A stretch of DNA of 64,000 bases from Devosia oryzisoli (GTDB lineage Bacteria; Pseudomonadota; Alphaproteobacteria; Rhizobiales; Devosiaceae), in the NCBI RefSeq assembly GCF_014837245.1, contig NZ_JACYFU010000001.1:1240001-1304000 (forward strand), written 5' to 3'. The notes under the pieces were generated by a model. That model made no database searches. It was given only the letters and a program-made list of their open reading frames with translations, and was not told the origin of the DNA. Below, piece after piece: positions 47,724 through 57,766 of the stretch (the stretch's first letter is position 1; every line of letters begins with the position of its first letter). The translations under genes and the position numbers were made by a program.

Positions 47724-49139
47724 CTAGCCCACCGGGACCTCCCGCTGGACGGCGCCGCCGCGAATGAGGAGGAGTGTTGCCAGAGCAGCGACGGCTGCGA
47801 CGACACCTGCGCCCTGGAACGCCGCCTGGAAGCCCTGAAGCATTTCTGCCGGGCCAGCGCTGCCATGGCCGAAGCCGGCGGTGGAGATCACCACCATGAC
47901 GGCAAGACCAATGGCCGAGCCAATCTGGTAGGTGGTGTTGATAAGGCCGGAAGCCAGACCGGTTTCCTCGGGCTTGGCGCCTGCCATGCCCGACATGGTT
48001 GCCGGGATATACGCCAGGGCCATGCCCAGGGCCGCCAGCAGGGAAGCCGGCAGGACGTTGATCACGAAGGACCCATCCAGCGGCAGGTTGGCGAAGAGGA
48101 TGAGGGATGCCCCCATCAGCAACAGGCCGAGGATGAGATTGGTCTTAGGACCGAACCGGCCAATCAGCTTGCCGGAGAAGCCCACCATGACGATCATGAT
48201 CAGAACGGTCATCGGCAGGAGCGCAAGGCCGCTGGCGAGCGCGGAAAGGCCAAGGATCTGCTGGAGATAGAGGTTGAGGAAGAACCACAGCGGAATCCAG
48301 GCCGCGCCCAGGAGGGCCATGACCAGATTGCCGGCGGCCAGGTTGGGCGCCTTGAAGATGCCCAGGGGCAGCAGCGGTTCGCGGCGGACGCGCTGGGCGA
48401 TCAGGAAGATCACGAAGAGCGCCAGGGAAATGCCGAGCAGCGACAGGATCAGCGGCGAGCCAAGGCCGGCCGTCTCGATGGTGACAATGGCATAGACCAG
48501 TGAAACCAACGCGCCGGTGACTGTGATCGCGCCGAACCAGTCAACCTTGCCGCGTGCCCGTTCGGACTTGCGCAGAACAGCCGGGATGGCGGCCAGCACA
48601 ATCAGGCCGAGCGGCACGTTGATGAGGAAGGTCCACTCCCAGGCCATCCACTCGGTGATCACGCCGCCAAGGAAGACACCGGCCGAACCGCCGGCTGCTG
48701 CAGCAGCGCCCCAGAAGCCGAAGGCCTTGCCGAGTTCGGCTCCATTGTGGCCGAAGAGGCGCATGACGATAGTAAGGGCCGATGGTGCAATCAAGGCCGC
48801 ACCGATGCCCTGCAGCGCGCGACCGGCAAGCAGGATTTCCTGGCTGGTGGCGAGGCCGGCCAGCAGGGAGGCGGCGGTCAGGATGACAAAGCCGGTGGTA
48901 AAGATACGGCGGGCGCCGAACAGGTCGCTCAACCGTCCGCCGAGCAGCAACAGGCCGCCAAAGGCGATGACATAGGCGTTGAAAATCCAGCTCAGACCGC
49001 TGGCGGAAAAGCCGAGATCGGCCTGGATGGCGGGCAGTGCCACGCCGATGATGGAGGTATCGAGGATGACGATGAATTGGGCGGCACACAGCAATGCCAG
49101 AGCGGCCCATCTCTTCGGATCCGGTGTGAACTTTTGCAT
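47724..49139 (-). CDS. DHA2-family MFS exporter in the copper island, apparently CueR-controlled
   Basis: This 471-residue transporter has about 14 membrane helices. DHA2 motifs include 'AAQFIVILDTSIIGVALPAI' near residue 19, 'GGRLSDLFGARRIF' near 67 and 'LAGRALQGIGAALIAPSALT' near 104. A CueR-type operator/promoter lies 50-75 bases upstream (49192-49215), matching those of copA and copZ, so it should be induced by copper. MFS exporters are not standard members of CueR regulons. The substrate is unknown; copper itself or a copper complex are only guesses. Confidence 0.85.
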   Translation of the reverse strand: MQKFTPDPKRWAALALLCAAQFIVILDTSIIGVALPAIQADLGFSASGLSWIFNAYVIAFGGLLLLGGRLSDLFGARRIFTTGFVILTAASLLAGLATSQEILLAGRALQGIGAALIAPSALTIVMRLFGHNGAELGKAFGFWGAAAAAGGSAGVFLGGVITEWMAWEWTFLINVPLGLIVLAAIPAVLRKSERARGKVDWFGAITVTGALVSLVYAIVTIETAGLGSPLILSLLGISLALFVIFLIAQRVRREPLLPLGIFKAPNLAAGNLVMALLGAAWIPLWFFLNLYLQQILGLSALASGLALLPMTVLIMIVMVGFSGKLIGRFGPKTNLILGLLLMGASLILFANLPLDGSFVINVLPASLLAALGMALAYIPATMSGMAGAKPEETGLASGLINTTYQIGSAIGLAVMVVISTAGFGHGSAGPAEMLQGFQAAFQGAGVVAAVAALATLLLIRGGAVQREVPVG

Positions 49140-49191
49140 TGGAGTTCCCCAGAAAAAGGTTTCTCGCCGATTGCGATTAACCCCGGTGTCC

Positions 49192-49215
49192 GGCTTCCAA
49201 CGCTGGGAGAGTCAA
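49192..49215 (-). promoter_or_regulatory. CueR-type operator/promoter of the MFS exporter
   Basis: On the minus strand the site reads TTGACTCTCCCAGCG followed by TTGGAAGCC, a -35 hexamer fused to a GGAAG-type dyad as in CueR-regulated promoters. It shares TTGAC, the CCCA and the GGAAG half-site with the copA and copZ operators. Confidence 0.7.
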
Positions 49216-49245
49216 GGCCCCAAATGACAAAATTTTCAAATAGAA

Positions 49246-49269
49246 AGGGCGGTGAATATTCACCGCCCT
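49246..49269 (-). terminator. Terminator of the copA-cueR operon
   Basis: A perfect 24-base palindrome (half-arm AGGGCGGTGAAT) lies 6 bases after the cueR stop. On the minus strand it is followed by TTCTATTTGAAAATTTTG, a T-rich stretch. It separates cueR from the MFS promoter. Confidence 0.8.
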
Positions 49270-49275
49270 AAATCG

Positions 49276-49737
49276 TCAATGGGTATGCGGATCAATTTCT
49301 CCCGCAACGCCAAATCTAGGCTTTCTCTTGGTGAGAATTTTTGGCGCCGGAGAAACTGAGAACTCTTCAATAATTGGACAATCTGGCCTGTCATCGCCGT
49401 GGCAATTCTCTGCCAGATGTTCCAGTGTCCTGCTCATCGCCTGGAGTGCCAGCGCTTTTTCATTGAGTCTGGCGACATGTTCAAGGGCAATGGACTTCAC
49501 GTCGGCGCTGGCGCGGCTGCGATCACGCCAGAGCGCCAGGAGATCGCGCATCTGCTCCACTGAGAAACCAAGATCCCTGGCCCGGTTGATGAAGCGCAGG
49601 GCGTGAATATCGTGGTCGGTATAGACGCGATAGCCTGCATCCGAGCGATGTGCCGGTGTAATGAGACCGATGGTCTCGTAGTAGCGGATCATCTTGGTCG
49701 AGATGCCGGTGGCCTTTGCAGCGTGTCCGATGTTCAT
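49276..49737 (-). CDS. cueR: Cu(I)-responsive MerR-family regulator CueR
   Basis: CueR activates copper export genes by remodelling promoters with a long spacer. The 153-residue protein has the MerR helix-turn-helix ('[20 protein letters not shown]'), the dimerisation helix and the metal-binding loop with two cysteines in '[15 protein letters not shown]' near residue 112, the CueR pattern for Cu(I)/Ag(I). Its start overlaps the copA stop by 4 bases, so it is translated with copA. Its own level should therefore rise with copper. The tail after residue 125 is longer than in enterobacterial CueR. Confidence 0.92.
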   Translation of the reverse strand: MNIGHAAKATGISTKMIRYYETIGLITPAHRSDAGYRVYTDHDIHALRFINRARDLGFSVEQMRDLLALWRDRSRASADVKSIALEHVARLNEKALALQAMSRTLEHLAENCHGDDRPDCPIIEEFSVSPAPKILTKRKPRFGVAGEIDPHTH

Positions 49738-52262
49738 TTTGCATACTCCAGCTCAAGCGGTGCCGACGTGCGGCTGTCGCTTGCGCCAACCTGCGCTCCA
49801 AAGGAGCGCAGGCGGAGGGCATTGGCGAGCACGAAGACGCTCGACAGAGCCATGGCGCCAGCGGCAAGGGCCGGCGAGAGCAGCATCCCCGTGAAGGGAT
49901 AGGCGATTCCGGCAGCAACCGGCACCAGTGTAGCATTGTATGCGAAGGCCCAGAACAGGTTCTGCTTGATGTTGCGGATCGTTGCCCGGCTGATCGACAG
50001 AGCGATGGAGACACCGCGCAGATCACCCGACATCAGGACGACGTCCGCACTCTCGATGGCAATGTCGGTGCCGGTGCCAACGGCCAGGCCGACATCGGCC
50101 TCGGCCAGCGCCGGCGCGTCGTTGATGCCGTCGCCAACAAAAGCCAGCTTGCGACCATCGGCACGCAGACGCTTGATGGCGTCGACCTTGCCTTCGGGCA
50201 GCACCTCGGCAACCACTTCGTCAATGCCGAGCTGGCGGGCGATGGCGTTGGCCGTGCGAGCATTGTCGCCGGTAATCATCGCCACTTTCAGGCCCTGCTC
50301 ATGAAGGGCCGCAATGGCACTGCGGCTGGTTGGCTTGATCGGGTCGGCGACGGCGATGATGGCAGCCAGCGTTCCGTCAATGGCGGCATAGAGCGGGCTC
50401 TTGCCTTCATCACCCAACTGGCGGGCATTGCCGGCAAAGTGGTCGACCGCAATACCGGCCTTGGCTAGTGCGCGATCGGCACCAACAAGAACATTGTGAC
50501 CGTCTACAATGCCGGAAATCCCGTAGCCAGGCGTAGCTTCAAACCCCTGGGGCGCTGCCAGAGTCAGCCCGCCCTTTACAGCAGCGGCAACAATCGCTTC
50601 GGCGATCGGGTGCTCCGAAAGGGTTTCAAGGCTCGCCACCTGGCGCAGAACTTCGGTGCGATCAAAGCCCTCGGTCACGATCAGGTCGGTGAGTTCAGGC
50701 CGGCCCTTGGTCAGGGTGCCGGTCTTGTCGAGAGCAACAACATTGACATCACGCAGGGTCTGCAGAGCCTCGCCCTTGCGGAACAGGATACCCAGTTCGG
50801 CGGCGCGGCCGGTGCCGACCATGATCGAAGTCGGTGTTGCCAGGCCCATGGCACACGGGCAGGCGATGATCAGCACGGCAACGGCATTGACCAGAGCAAA
50901 GGTGAGCTGCGGCGAAGGACCAAAGACGAACCAGACTGCAAAGGTGACCAAAGCGATCCCGATGACAACCGGAACGAAGACCCCGGTGACGCGATCGACC
51001 AAGGCCTGGATGGGCAACTTCGAACCCTGCGCGGCCTGGACCATGCGGATGATCTGGGCCAGAAGCGTGTTCGCGCCGACCTTGGTGGCTTCGAACTCAA
51101 AGGAGCCGGTCTTGTTGATCGTGCCGCCGACGACTTCGTCACCCTCGCCCTTGCGGACGGGAACAGGCTCGCCGGTGATCATGGATTCGTCCACATAGGA
51201 TTCACCAGACCGCACAATACCATCGACGGGGACCTTGTCACCGGGACGGATTTGGATGCGGTCGCCGGCTCGAACAGCCTCGAGCGGCAATTCAATCACC
51301 GCCCCATCGCGCACAACGCGCGCGGTCTTTGCCTGGAGACCAACAAGGCGCTGGATAGCCTGGCTGGTGCGGCCCTTGGCGCGCGCCTCAAGGAGACGCC
51401 CGAGAAGGATCAGCGTCACGATGACCGCTGCCGCTTCATAATAGACATTGGCGGTGCCGGCAGGGAGCAGGCCGCCGAAGAAGGTGGAGACGACGGAGAA
51501 GCCCCAGGCGGCCGACGTGCCGAGGACGACGAGCGAGTTCATGTCCGGGGCGCCGCGCAGCAAGGCCGGAATACCCTTCTGGAAGAAACGCAGGCCGGGC
51601 CCAAACAGGACGACGGTGGCCAGGATGAATTGCAGATAGTGATTGGTCTGCATGCCGATGGTGTTCATGATGAACATGTGCACCGCCGGAATGAAGTGCG
51701 ACCCCATTTCCATGACGAAAAGCGGGGCAGTCAACAGGGCCGAGAGGCCGAAGGCCCAGCTGAGCTTGCGCGCCTCGACCGCCTTGCGGTCGGCGGCGGG
51801 AACCGGCTCGGCACCGGCTTCGGACGCGACCTGACGGACCTCATAGCCGGCCTCCTTGACCGTCGCTTCAAGCACAGCCCGCGTGACCAGACCAGCAGTT
51901 GCACTGATGGTGGCCTTTTCGGTGGCGAGATTGACACTGGCACTGATGACGCCGGGTACGGCGGACAGAGCCCGCTCGATCCGTCCGACGCACGAAGCGC
52001 AGGTCATGCCCTCAATTTCGAGTGCGAAACTTTCGACGCTGGTTTCATAACCGGCCGAGTTTACGGCGGCGATGATGGCGCTCGGTTGCACCGATCCATC
52101 TGTTTCGACACTCGCCCGCTCGGTCGCCAGGTTGACATTGGCCTTGATCGTACCGGGGACAGCGGCGATCGCCTTTTCCACCCGCAGCACGCAGGAGGCA
52201 CAGGTCATGCCTTCAATGGGGAGCTCGAAACTGGATTTGGAGATGGTAGCGTCCGGAGACAT
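49734..52262 (-). CDS. copA: Cu(I)-exporting P-type ATPase CopA
   Basis: CopA pumps Cu(I) out of the cytoplasm. The 842-residue protein has two N-terminal HMA domains with GMTCASC sites at residues 18-24 and 85-91. The transport motif CPC lies near residue 467 ('[15 protein letters not shown]'), the phosphorylation site '[10 protein letters not shown]' near 507, and the hinge '[16 protein letters not shown]' near the C-terminus. It is first in an operon with cueR and is preceded by a CueR operator at 52301-52323. Confidence 0.95.
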   Translation of the reverse strand: MSPDATISKSSFELPIEGMTCASCVLRVEKAIAAVPGTIKANVNLATERASVETDGSVQPSAIIAAVNSAGYETSVESFALEIEGMTCASCVGRIERALSAVPGVISASVNLATEKATISATAGLVTRAVLEATVKEAGYEVRQVASEAGAEPVPAADRKAVEARKLSWAFGLSALLTAPLFVMEMGSHFIPAVHMFIMNTIGMQTNHYLQFILATVVLFGPGLRFFQKGIPALLRGAPDMNSLVVLGTSAAWGFSVVSTFFGGLLPAGTANVYYEAAAVIVTLILLGRLLEARAKGRTSQAIQRLVGLQAKTARVVRDGAVIELPLEAVRAGDRIQIRPGDKVPVDGIVRSGESYVDESMITGEPVPVRKGEGDEVVGGTINKTGSFEFEATKVGANTLLAQIIRMVQAAQGSKLPIQALVDRVTGVFVPVVIGIALVTFAVWFVFGPSPQLTFALVNAVAVLIIACPCAMGLATPTSIMVGTGRAAELGILFRKGEALQTLRDVNVVALDKTGTLTKGRPELTDLIVTEGFDRTEVLRQVASLETLSEHPIAEAIVAAAVKGGLTLAAPQGFEATPGYGISGIVDGHNVLVGADRALAKAGIAVDHFAGNARQLGDEGKSPLYAAIDGTLAAIIAVADPIKPTSRSAIAALHEQGLKVAMITGDNARTANAIARQLGIDEVVAEVLPEGKVDAIKRLRADGRKLAFVGDGINDAPALAEADVGLAVGTGTDIAIESADVVLMSGDLRGVSIALSISRATIRNIKQNLFWAFAYNATLVPVAAGIAYPFTGMLLSPALAAGAMALSSVFVLANALRLRSFGAQVGASDSRTSAPLELEYAK

Positions 52263-52300
52263 TTTGCAGCCCTTTCATTCCGACTGCCATTCCGTTTGAA

Positions 52301-52323
52301 GCTTCCAACGTTGGTAAGGTCAA
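52301..52323 (-). promoter_or_regulatory. CueR-type operator/promoter of copA
   Basis: On the minus strand it reads TTGACCTTACCAACG followed by TTGGAAGC, close to the known CueR boxes (ACCTT...GGAAG dyad over a -35 of TTGACC). It lies 39-61 bases upstream of the copA start. Confidence 0.8.
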
Positions 52324-52373
52324 GCGGTTTTCGCCAAAGACTCCGCTGGATGAAAAAACTCTACGCAGGGCTC

Positions 52374-52399
52374 TTGACCCTCCCACCGTAGGAAGGACC
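52374..52399 (+). promoter_or_regulatory. CueR-type operator/promoter of copZ
   Basis: The site reads TTGACCCTCCCACCG followed by TAGGAAGGACC, again a TTGACC -35 joined to a CCTCC/GGAAGG dyad. It lies 36-61 bases upstream of the copZ start and is divergent from the copA operator. Confidence 0.8.
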
Positions 52400-52434
52400 A
52401 TCTTCCCTGGTGTCTCAACCAGAAAGGACACGCC

Positions 52435-52635
52435 ATGTACAACTTCACCGTCGCTGATATGACCTGCGGCCACTGCGCCTCGACTATCGAGAAGGCTGTA
52501 AAGAGCGCGGATCCCGCGGCGGGCGTGTCGATAGACATTTCCGCGCGCAAGGTGCAGGTGGAAACCACTCGTTCCGCTCAGGAGATCGCCGATGCCATCA
52601 ATTCGGCCGGGTACTCGAGCACCATCGCTGCCTGA
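52435..52635 (+). CDS. copZ: Copper chaperone CopZ (HMA domain)
   Basis: This 66-residue HMA protein carries the metal-binding motif 'DMTCGHCASTIEKAVKS' (Cys12 and Cys15 region) and the typical betaalphabeta pattern. It would deliver Cu(I) to CopA, which is encoded divergently. A GAAAGGA ribosome-binding site lies just before the ATG. After the stop, 52640-52738 contains an imperfect hairpin (AGCGACG.../...GTCGCT) before the DUF411 gene. Confidence 0.93.
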   Translation: MYNFTVADMTCGHCASTIEKAVKSADPAAGVSIDISARKVQVETTRSAQEIADAINSAGYSSTIAA

Positions 52636-52738
52636 GCAAGCTGGCAATCAAGCAGGGGCGAAGCGACGCATTGTCGTTGGTCGCTCCTGATGTCAGTTCA
52701 AGATAGAGCTCTGCGCGCCACTGAATCGGAGAACTTCG

Positions 52739-53218
52739 ATGTTGATTTCCCGACGTACCCTACTCATAGGGTCCTTGACCTTGGCCGGCACCGCTCTGAT
52801 CGGTGGCCCCTTCGCCCAGGAGACGGCACCGATGATAGCGGTCAAGAAGGATCCGTGGTGCGGCTGCTGTACTGGCTGGGCCCTCCATCTGGAACAGACC
52901 GGATTTTCCGTTGACGTCGAGGACATCGAGGAGATGGACAAGGTCAAGGATGCCCTGTCTGTCCCGGCTGATCTGCGCTCCTGTCACACGGCTACGGTCG
53001 ATGGCTATGTCATCGAAGGTCACGTGCCCGCAGAGGCGATCACGGCGCTGCTAAAGGATCGCCCGAAGATCACTGGTCTGGTGGTACCCGGCATGCCGCT
53101 TGGTTCGCCCGGAATGGAGGGGGCGGACGAAAGTTCCTATGAGACATATGAGGTTCTGGCCTTTGATGGCGACCGTCGTGACGTTTTCATGCGGTTCATC
53201 GGGCAGACACGCGTGTGA
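52739..53218 (+). CDS. DUF411 metal-binding protein, exported
   Basis: This 159-residue protein has a twin-arginine-like N-terminus ('SRRTLLIGSLTLAG'). The DUF411 core has 'KKDPWCGCCTGWALHLEQTG' near residue 36, 'SCHTATVDGYVIEGHVP' near 81 and 'GLVVPGMPLGSPGME' near 112. DUF411 proteins are frequent in copper and silver resistance loci. The conserved WCGCC pair and SCH motif suit thiol-based metal binding. A GGAGA site precedes the ATG. It probably forms an operon with the next two genes. Confidence 0.88.
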   Translation: MLISRRTLLIGSLTLAGTALIGGPFAQETAPMIAVKKDPWCGCCTGWALHLEQTGFSVDVEDIEEMDKVKDALSVPADLRSCHTATVDGYVIEGHVPAEAITALLKDRPKITGLVVPGMPLGSPGMEGADESSYETYEVLAFDGDRRDVFMRFIGQTRV

Positions 53219-53257
53219 CGCCCAGCTTTTGTCACACAAACGAGACTATATGACCGC

Positions 53258-53617
53258 ATGGTTCGGCTGCTAACGAGCACAAACCTCATCGCTCGAGCTT
53301 TTCTCGCAATGTTCCTGGCGCTGACACTGCTCGGCTCCATGGCGTCTGCTGCGCCACCAAGCATGGCCGCCCCGTGTTCTGCCCCGATGGAAGCGACGGC
53401 CCACGGCGACGGGGCAATTCACAAGATGGTCGACAGCTCCCAAACGCAGGTTGTCGATGACTGCTGCCACCATGCCTGTTCGCCTTGTACCGCCTTGCCG
53501 CCGTCCTCAGTCGAAAACCAGACGACGAGCCGTCACCATCTTGCCGAACCATTAATACAGGCCAGCTTGCTGTGGTCATGGCAGCCGCGGCTGTTTCGGC
53601 CGCCGATCCAAATCTGA
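53258..53617 (+). CDS. Small exported Cys/His-containing protein
   Basis: This 119-residue protein has a signal peptide ('LIARAFLAMFLALTLLGSMA', cleavage near 'ASA') and a cluster 'DDCCHHACSPCTAL' near residue 68 that could hold metal. I do not recognise the family. It lies 39 bases after the DUF411 gene and 53 bases before the multicopper oxidase gene, so a role in periplasmic copper handling is inferred from position and residues only. Confidence 0.6.
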   Translation: MVRLLTSTNLIARAFLAMFLALTLLGSMASAAPPSMAAPCSAPMEATAHGDGAIHKMVDSSQTQVVDDCCHHACSPCTALPPSSVENQTTSRHHLAEPLIQASLLWSWQPRLFRPPIQI

Positions 53618-53670
53618 GATTCTTCCGGCCAACTCAGGCCGAAGCCCTTTTCAGATTTCGGAGCATTATC

Positions 53671-55116
53671 ATGAGCATCCAGCTCTCTCGTCGCGCCTTC
53701 CTCGGCGCCTCCCTCGCCCTTGCCGGCAACGTAGCGCTGCCGCGGGTCGCCCTGTCCCAGCAACCAACTCCCCGGCGCCTCGTCGCCGAACGTCGCGTCA
53801 TCGACGTGCTCGGCCGGCCGGGCGATGCTTTTCGTCTCCGCGGCGATGACGGCCGGCATGGCCTGGCCCTGCGCGCTGGCGAACGGTTCCTTGTCGATCT
53901 GGAGAACCAGATAGGCGAGGAGACCATTGTTCACTGGCACGGACAGACACCAGACCCCGCCCAGGATGGCGTGTCTGACACAGGATATGTCTCCCCGCTG
54001 ACGCCCGGCGAGCGACGGTCGTATGATTTCTCACCCCGAGCAGGCACCCATTGGATGCATTCGCATCATGCGCTGCAGAAGCAGGCTCTGCTGACGGCAC
54101 CTCTGGTTGTCTACACCGCGGAGGACGAGGCGGCAGACGTTCAGGACGTGACGGTGCTGCTGCATGATTTCGCCTTCCGGAGCCCTGAGGAAATACTGTC
54201 TGAGCTGACCGGGGGCCAAAGTGCCGGCCATGACATGCACCAGCAACCTGCCGGAGGCATGTCCATGGGCGGTGGCATGATGATGGGCGGCATGGACCAC
54301 AGCATGATGTCCATGGATCTCAACGACGTCCGCTACGACGCATTTCTGGCCAATGACCGAACGCTGGATGATCCGGAGATCATCCGCACCGAAGCGAATG
54401 CGAAGGTCCGGTTGCGCCTGATCAATGCTGCAGCGTCAACATCCTTCTGGATCAACCTCGAAGATGTTGAAGCCACCGTGCTTGCGGTAGACGGCAACGC
54501 CGTCGAGCCCATAAGGGGGCACCGCTTCCCGCTTGCCCCTGCCCAGCGGCTTGACCTGCTTGTTGAGATGAAGGGCAAGGCGGTTGTGCCGGTATTCGCA
54601 CAGGTCGAAGGGCTGCAGGACCGGACCGGCGTAATCCTTGCGGCAAACGGCGCTGACGTGCCCAAATTCTCTTCCAAAGCGGAGCAGCAGGAAGCGCCGG
54701 TCGACCTTTCGCTGGAGGAGCAGCTATCGGCCGCATCGCCGCTCCCGTCAAAACCGACCGACCGGACCGTGCAGACCATGGCCATGGGCAGCATGGACCC
54801 TTATGCTTGGAACCTCGACAATGCTCCCTGGCCAAACCGAACACCGCTCAAGATTGCGGAGGGTGAGCGCGTCACTCTCGAGATCATGAACCACTCCATG
54901 ATGGCCCATCCCATGCATTTGCACGGCCATCATTTCCAGGTGACGGTTCTCAATGGGCGCCGCCTCAATGGCGCCATGCGAGATACCGTTGTGGTTCCGG
55001 CCATGGGCAGCGTCAGTGTCAGCTTCGACGCCGACAATCCCGGCCGATGGCTGTTCCACTGCCACAACCTCTACCATATGATGACCGGCATGATGACCGA
55101 GGTCGTATACGGGTAG
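53671..55116 (+). CDS. Periplasmic multicopper oxidase (CueO/CopA-like)
   Basis: This 481-residue, three-cupredoxin oxidase has a Tat signal ('LSRRAFLGASLALAG'). All four copper-binding blocks are present: 'ETIVHWHGQTPDPAQDG' near residue 86, 'GTHWMHSHHALQKQ' near 125, 'MAHPMHLHGHHFQVTV' near 411 and 'WLFHCHNLYHMMTGMM' near 460. A Met/His-rich loop near residues 190-215 resembles the Cu(I)-binding insert of CueO. It probably oxidises periplasmic Cu(I) to Cu(II). The ATG at 53671 starts the Tat signal. Confidence 0.92.
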   Translation: MSIQLSRRAFLGASLALAGNVALPRVALSQQPTPRRLVAERRVIDVLGRPGDAFRLRGDDGRHGLALRAGERFLVDLENQIGEETIVHWHGQTPDPAQDGVSDTGYVSPLTPGERRSYDFSPRAGTHWMHSHHALQKQALLTAPLVVYTAEDEAADVQDVTVLLHDFAFRSPEEILSELTGGQSAGHDMHQQPAGGMSMGGGMMMGGMDHSMMSMDLNDVRYDAFLANDRTLDDPEIIRTEANAKVRLRLINAAASTSFWINLEDVEATVLAVDGNAVEPIRGHRFPLAPAQRLDLLVEMKGKAVVPVFAQVEGLQDRTGVILAANGADVPKFSSKAEQQEAPVDLSLEEQLSAASPLPSKPTDRTVQTMAMGSMDPYAWNLDNAPWPNRTPLKIAEGERVTLEIMNHSMMAHPMHLHGHHFQVTVLNGRRLNGAMRDTVVVPAMGSVSVSFDADNPGRWLFHCHNLYHMMTGMMTEVVYG

Positions 55117-55215
55117 AAGATCACCAAGTCCGTTTCCCCGTCGCGGGGCTTCTGCGACGGGGTGACTGCGCCCTTCGAAGGCGTAGCTCTGGGTCAGAAT
55201 GCGCTATCGCGCCTC

Positions 55216-55241
55216 TTGACCTTCCTACGGTGGCAGGGTGC
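55216..55241 (+). promoter_or_regulatory. CueR-type operator/promoter of the second copper ATPase
   Basis: It reads TTGACCTTCCTACGG followed by TGGCAGGGTGC. The left half matches the CueR box exactly, while the right half is weaker (GGCAGGGT instead of GGAAGGT). It lies 26-51 bases before the GTG start, leaving room for only a very short leader. Confidence 0.65.
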
Positions 55242-55266
55242 AGCCTCTCAGAAACAGGAGGCCGCA

Positions 55267-57657
55267 GTGTCCGGTACGAACATGCAAGAGCATGGCCATT
55301 CCCATCACCACGGGACCCACAACGGTGGCGGTGACGCCGCTGCAGTTCAAGGCGACACGGCGAAAGATCCTGTTTGCGGCATGGCCGTGGACATCGCGAC
55401 AGCCAAGCACAAAGCGACCTATGAGGGGTCCACCTACTATTTTTGCTCGGACGCATGCCGCTCGAAATTCACAGCGGATCCAGTGCGGTATGCCAAGACG
55501 GAGCCGCACGCGTCGAAGAACGTCGTGAAAGAGGCACCGGCAGGTACCGTCTGGACCTGCCCGATGCATCCGCAGATCCGCCGGGATGGTCCCGGCTCTT
55601 GCCCCATCTGCGGCATGGCACTCGAACCGGAACTTCCCACCGAGGACACTGGTCCAAGCCCGGAACTGCAGGATATGAGGCGGCGCTTCTGGATCGCGAC
55701 AGCGCTGACCATTCCCGTCTTCGTGCTGGAGATGACGGCCCATTTGGTTGACCTCCACATGCTGTTTCCCGGTCGTTCGATAACCTGGATTCAGCTGGCA
55801 CTCGCGACGCCGGTCGTCCTTTGGGCCGGATGGCCGTTCTTCCAACGCGGCTGGGCATCGGTCATCAACCGCAGCCTCAATATGTTCACCCTGATCGCCA
55901 TGGGGATCGGGGTTGCCTGGGTCTATTCACTCGTCGCCACGCTGTTTCCATGGTTATTTCCCAAGACCATGACCCAGATGGATGGCGGAGTAGCCGTCTA
56001 TTTCGAGGCTGCCGCCGTCATCACAACGCTTGCTCTTCTTGGCCAGGTCCTTGAACTTCGCGCTCGAGAGCAGACCTCGGGCGCCATCAAAGCCCTGCTT
56101 GGCCTCGCCCCCAAAACTGCCCGCCGCATTCGAGAGGACGGGAGCGATGAAGAGGTCGACATCGAGAGCATCATGGTCGGCGACCGTCTGCGGGTGCGGC
56201 CAGGCGAAAAAGTGCCAGTGGACGGCAAGGTGCTCGAAGGCAGGAGCGCAGTGGACGAGTCGATGGTCACGGGCGAATCCATGCCTGTCACGAAGACCGT
56301 TGACGCACAGCTGGTTGCCGGCACGGTCAACCAGTCGGGCGGCCTTGTAATGGAGGCCACTGGCGTCGGGAAAGACACAATGCTGTCCCGCATCGTCGCG
56401 ATGGTGGCGGCCGCCCAGCGTTCTCGCGCACCCATTCAGCGGCTTGCGGACCAGGTTTCAAGCTGGTTCGTTCCCCTGGTTATCCTGATCGCGGCCTTGG
56501 CCTTCACAGTCTGGATGCTCCTGGGGCCGGAGCCCCGATTTGCCCCCGCTCTCATTGCCGCTGTGTCGGTACTGATCATTGCGTGTCCCTGTGCGCTCGG
56601 TCTGGCCACCCCGATGTCGATAATGGTCGGTGTGGGCAAGGGCGCTCAGCTTGGCCTACTCGTAAAGAATGCCGAGGCATTGGAGCGCCTCGAAAGAGTC
56701 GACACCATTGTTGTCGACAAGACCGGTACGCTTACTGAAGGCAAGCCAAAGGTGACGCATGTCCTGCCAGCCTCGGGTTTCGATGAGAATGCCTTGCTCT
56801 CTGTGGCTGCCAGCCTTGAGCGGGCCAGCGAACATCCGCTGGGTGTTGCCATCGTTTCGGCGGCCGAAGAGCGTGGGCTTTCGCTGGTGCAACCGGCGGA
56901 CGTTGATTCTCCGGTGGGCAAGGGCCTGACGGGTCTGGTTTCAGGCAAGCGTGTGCTCATCGGAAGTTCCAATTATCTGGAAGCCGAAGGTGTCGATGCA
57001 ATCGGGTGGAGAGCACGGGGCGACGAGATTCGTGCACAAGGCGCGACTGTTGTGCTCATCGCCGTTGATGGCGTCATGGCCGGCGTCCTTGGTATTGCGG
57101 ACCCGATCCGCTCAACGACCGCACATGCTCTTGCCGATCTGCGCCAGGAAAACATTCGAGTGGTCATGATGACGGGCGATAACCTTGTCACCGCCACGGC
57201 GGTCGCAAGACAGCTGAACATAACCGATGTCGAAGCAGACGTTCTTCCGGAACGAAAGAGCGACGTCGTCAAGCGACTGAGATCAGAGGGCAAGATCGTT
57301 GCCATGGCAGGCGACGGTGTAAACGATGCTCCGGCGCTTGCTGCCGCAGATGTCGGTATTGCGATGGGCACCGGCACCGACGTTGCCATGGAAAGTGCCG
57401 GCGTCACGCTGCTCAATGGAGACCTTGTCGGCATCGCCCGTGCGCGGCGGCTGTCCCGCGCCACAATGGGAAACATCCGTCAGAACCTGTTCCTGGCGTT
57501 CGTCTATAACGCGGCGGGCATACCCGTGGCGGCAGGCGTGCTTTACCCGTACTTCGGACTGACCCTGTCACCGGCCATCGCTGCTGCCGCGATGGCGCTT
57601 TCGTCCGTAAGCGTTATCGGAAATTCGCTCAGGCTGAGATCGGCACGGATTGCGTAA
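55267..57657 (+). CDS. Copper/silver P-type ATPase with YHS and HMBD metal domains
   Basis: This 796-residue P1B ATPase starts at GTG 55267, supported by an upstream CAGGAGG and by the CueR box that excludes earlier in-frame codons. The N-terminus is His-rich, then comes a YHS domain ('[10 protein letters not shown]', '[11 protein letters not shown]') and a heavy-metal-binding domain ('[20 protein letters not shown]'). No HMA domain is seen. Transport motif CPC at residues 440-442 ('[15 protein letters not shown]'), '[10 protein letters not shown]' near 482 and '[16 protein letters not shown]' are intact. It is probably a second Cu(I)/Ag(I) exporter. Confidence 0.92.
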   Translation: MSGTNMQEHGHSHHHGTHNGGGDAAAVQGDTAKDPVCGMAVDIATAKHKATYEGSTYYFCSDACRSKFTADPVRYAKTEPHASKNVVKEAPAGTVWTCPMHPQIRRDGPGSCPICGMALEPELPTEDTGPSPELQDMRRRFWIATALTIPVFVLEMTAHLVDLHMLFPGRSITWIQLALATPVVLWAGWPFFQRGWASVINRSLNMFTLIAMGIGVAWVYSLVATLFPWLFPKTMTQMDGGVAVYFEAAAVITTLALLGQVLELRAREQTSGAIKALLGLAPKTARRIREDGSDEEVDIESIMVGDRLRVRPGEKVPVDGKVLEGRSAVDESMVTGESMPVTKTVDAQLVAGTVNQSGGLVMEATGVGKDTMLSRIVAMVAAAQRSRAPIQRLADQVSSWFVPLVILIAALAFTVWMLLGPEPRFAPALIAAVSVLIIACPCALGLATPMSIMVGVGKGAQLGLLVKNAEALERLERVDTIVVDKTGTLTEGKPKVTHVLPASGFDENALLSVAASLERASEHPLGVAIVSAAEERGLSLVQPADVDSPVGKGLTGLVSGKRVLIGSSNYLEAEGVDAIGWRARGDEIRAQGATVVLIAVDGVMAGVLGIADPIRSTTAHALADLRQENIRVVMMTGDNLVTATAVARQLNITDVEADVLPERKSDVVKRLRSEGKIVAMAGDGVNDAPALAAADVGIAMGTGTDVAMESAGVTLLNGDLVGIARARRLSRATMGNIRQNLFLAFVYNAAGIPVAAGVLYPYFGLTLSPAIAAAAMALSSVSVIGNSLRLRSARIA

Positions 57658-57766
57658 CGCCGACAGGAGTTTCGAGCTGGTGCCCGCAGAAGGTTTCGAC
57701 GATTTGTTTAGCGGTGGCGCCTGAATCTTCGGCTGCTACAGACGCACCGGCTGTCAGAACGCATCT

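Noticed and set aside
49139..49153. GTTCCCCAG at 49144-49152 as a possible att repeat of the tRNA-Gln 3' end
   Set aside because: Only nine bases match, and they are in the leader of the MFS exporter gene; the T-arm sequence is absent.
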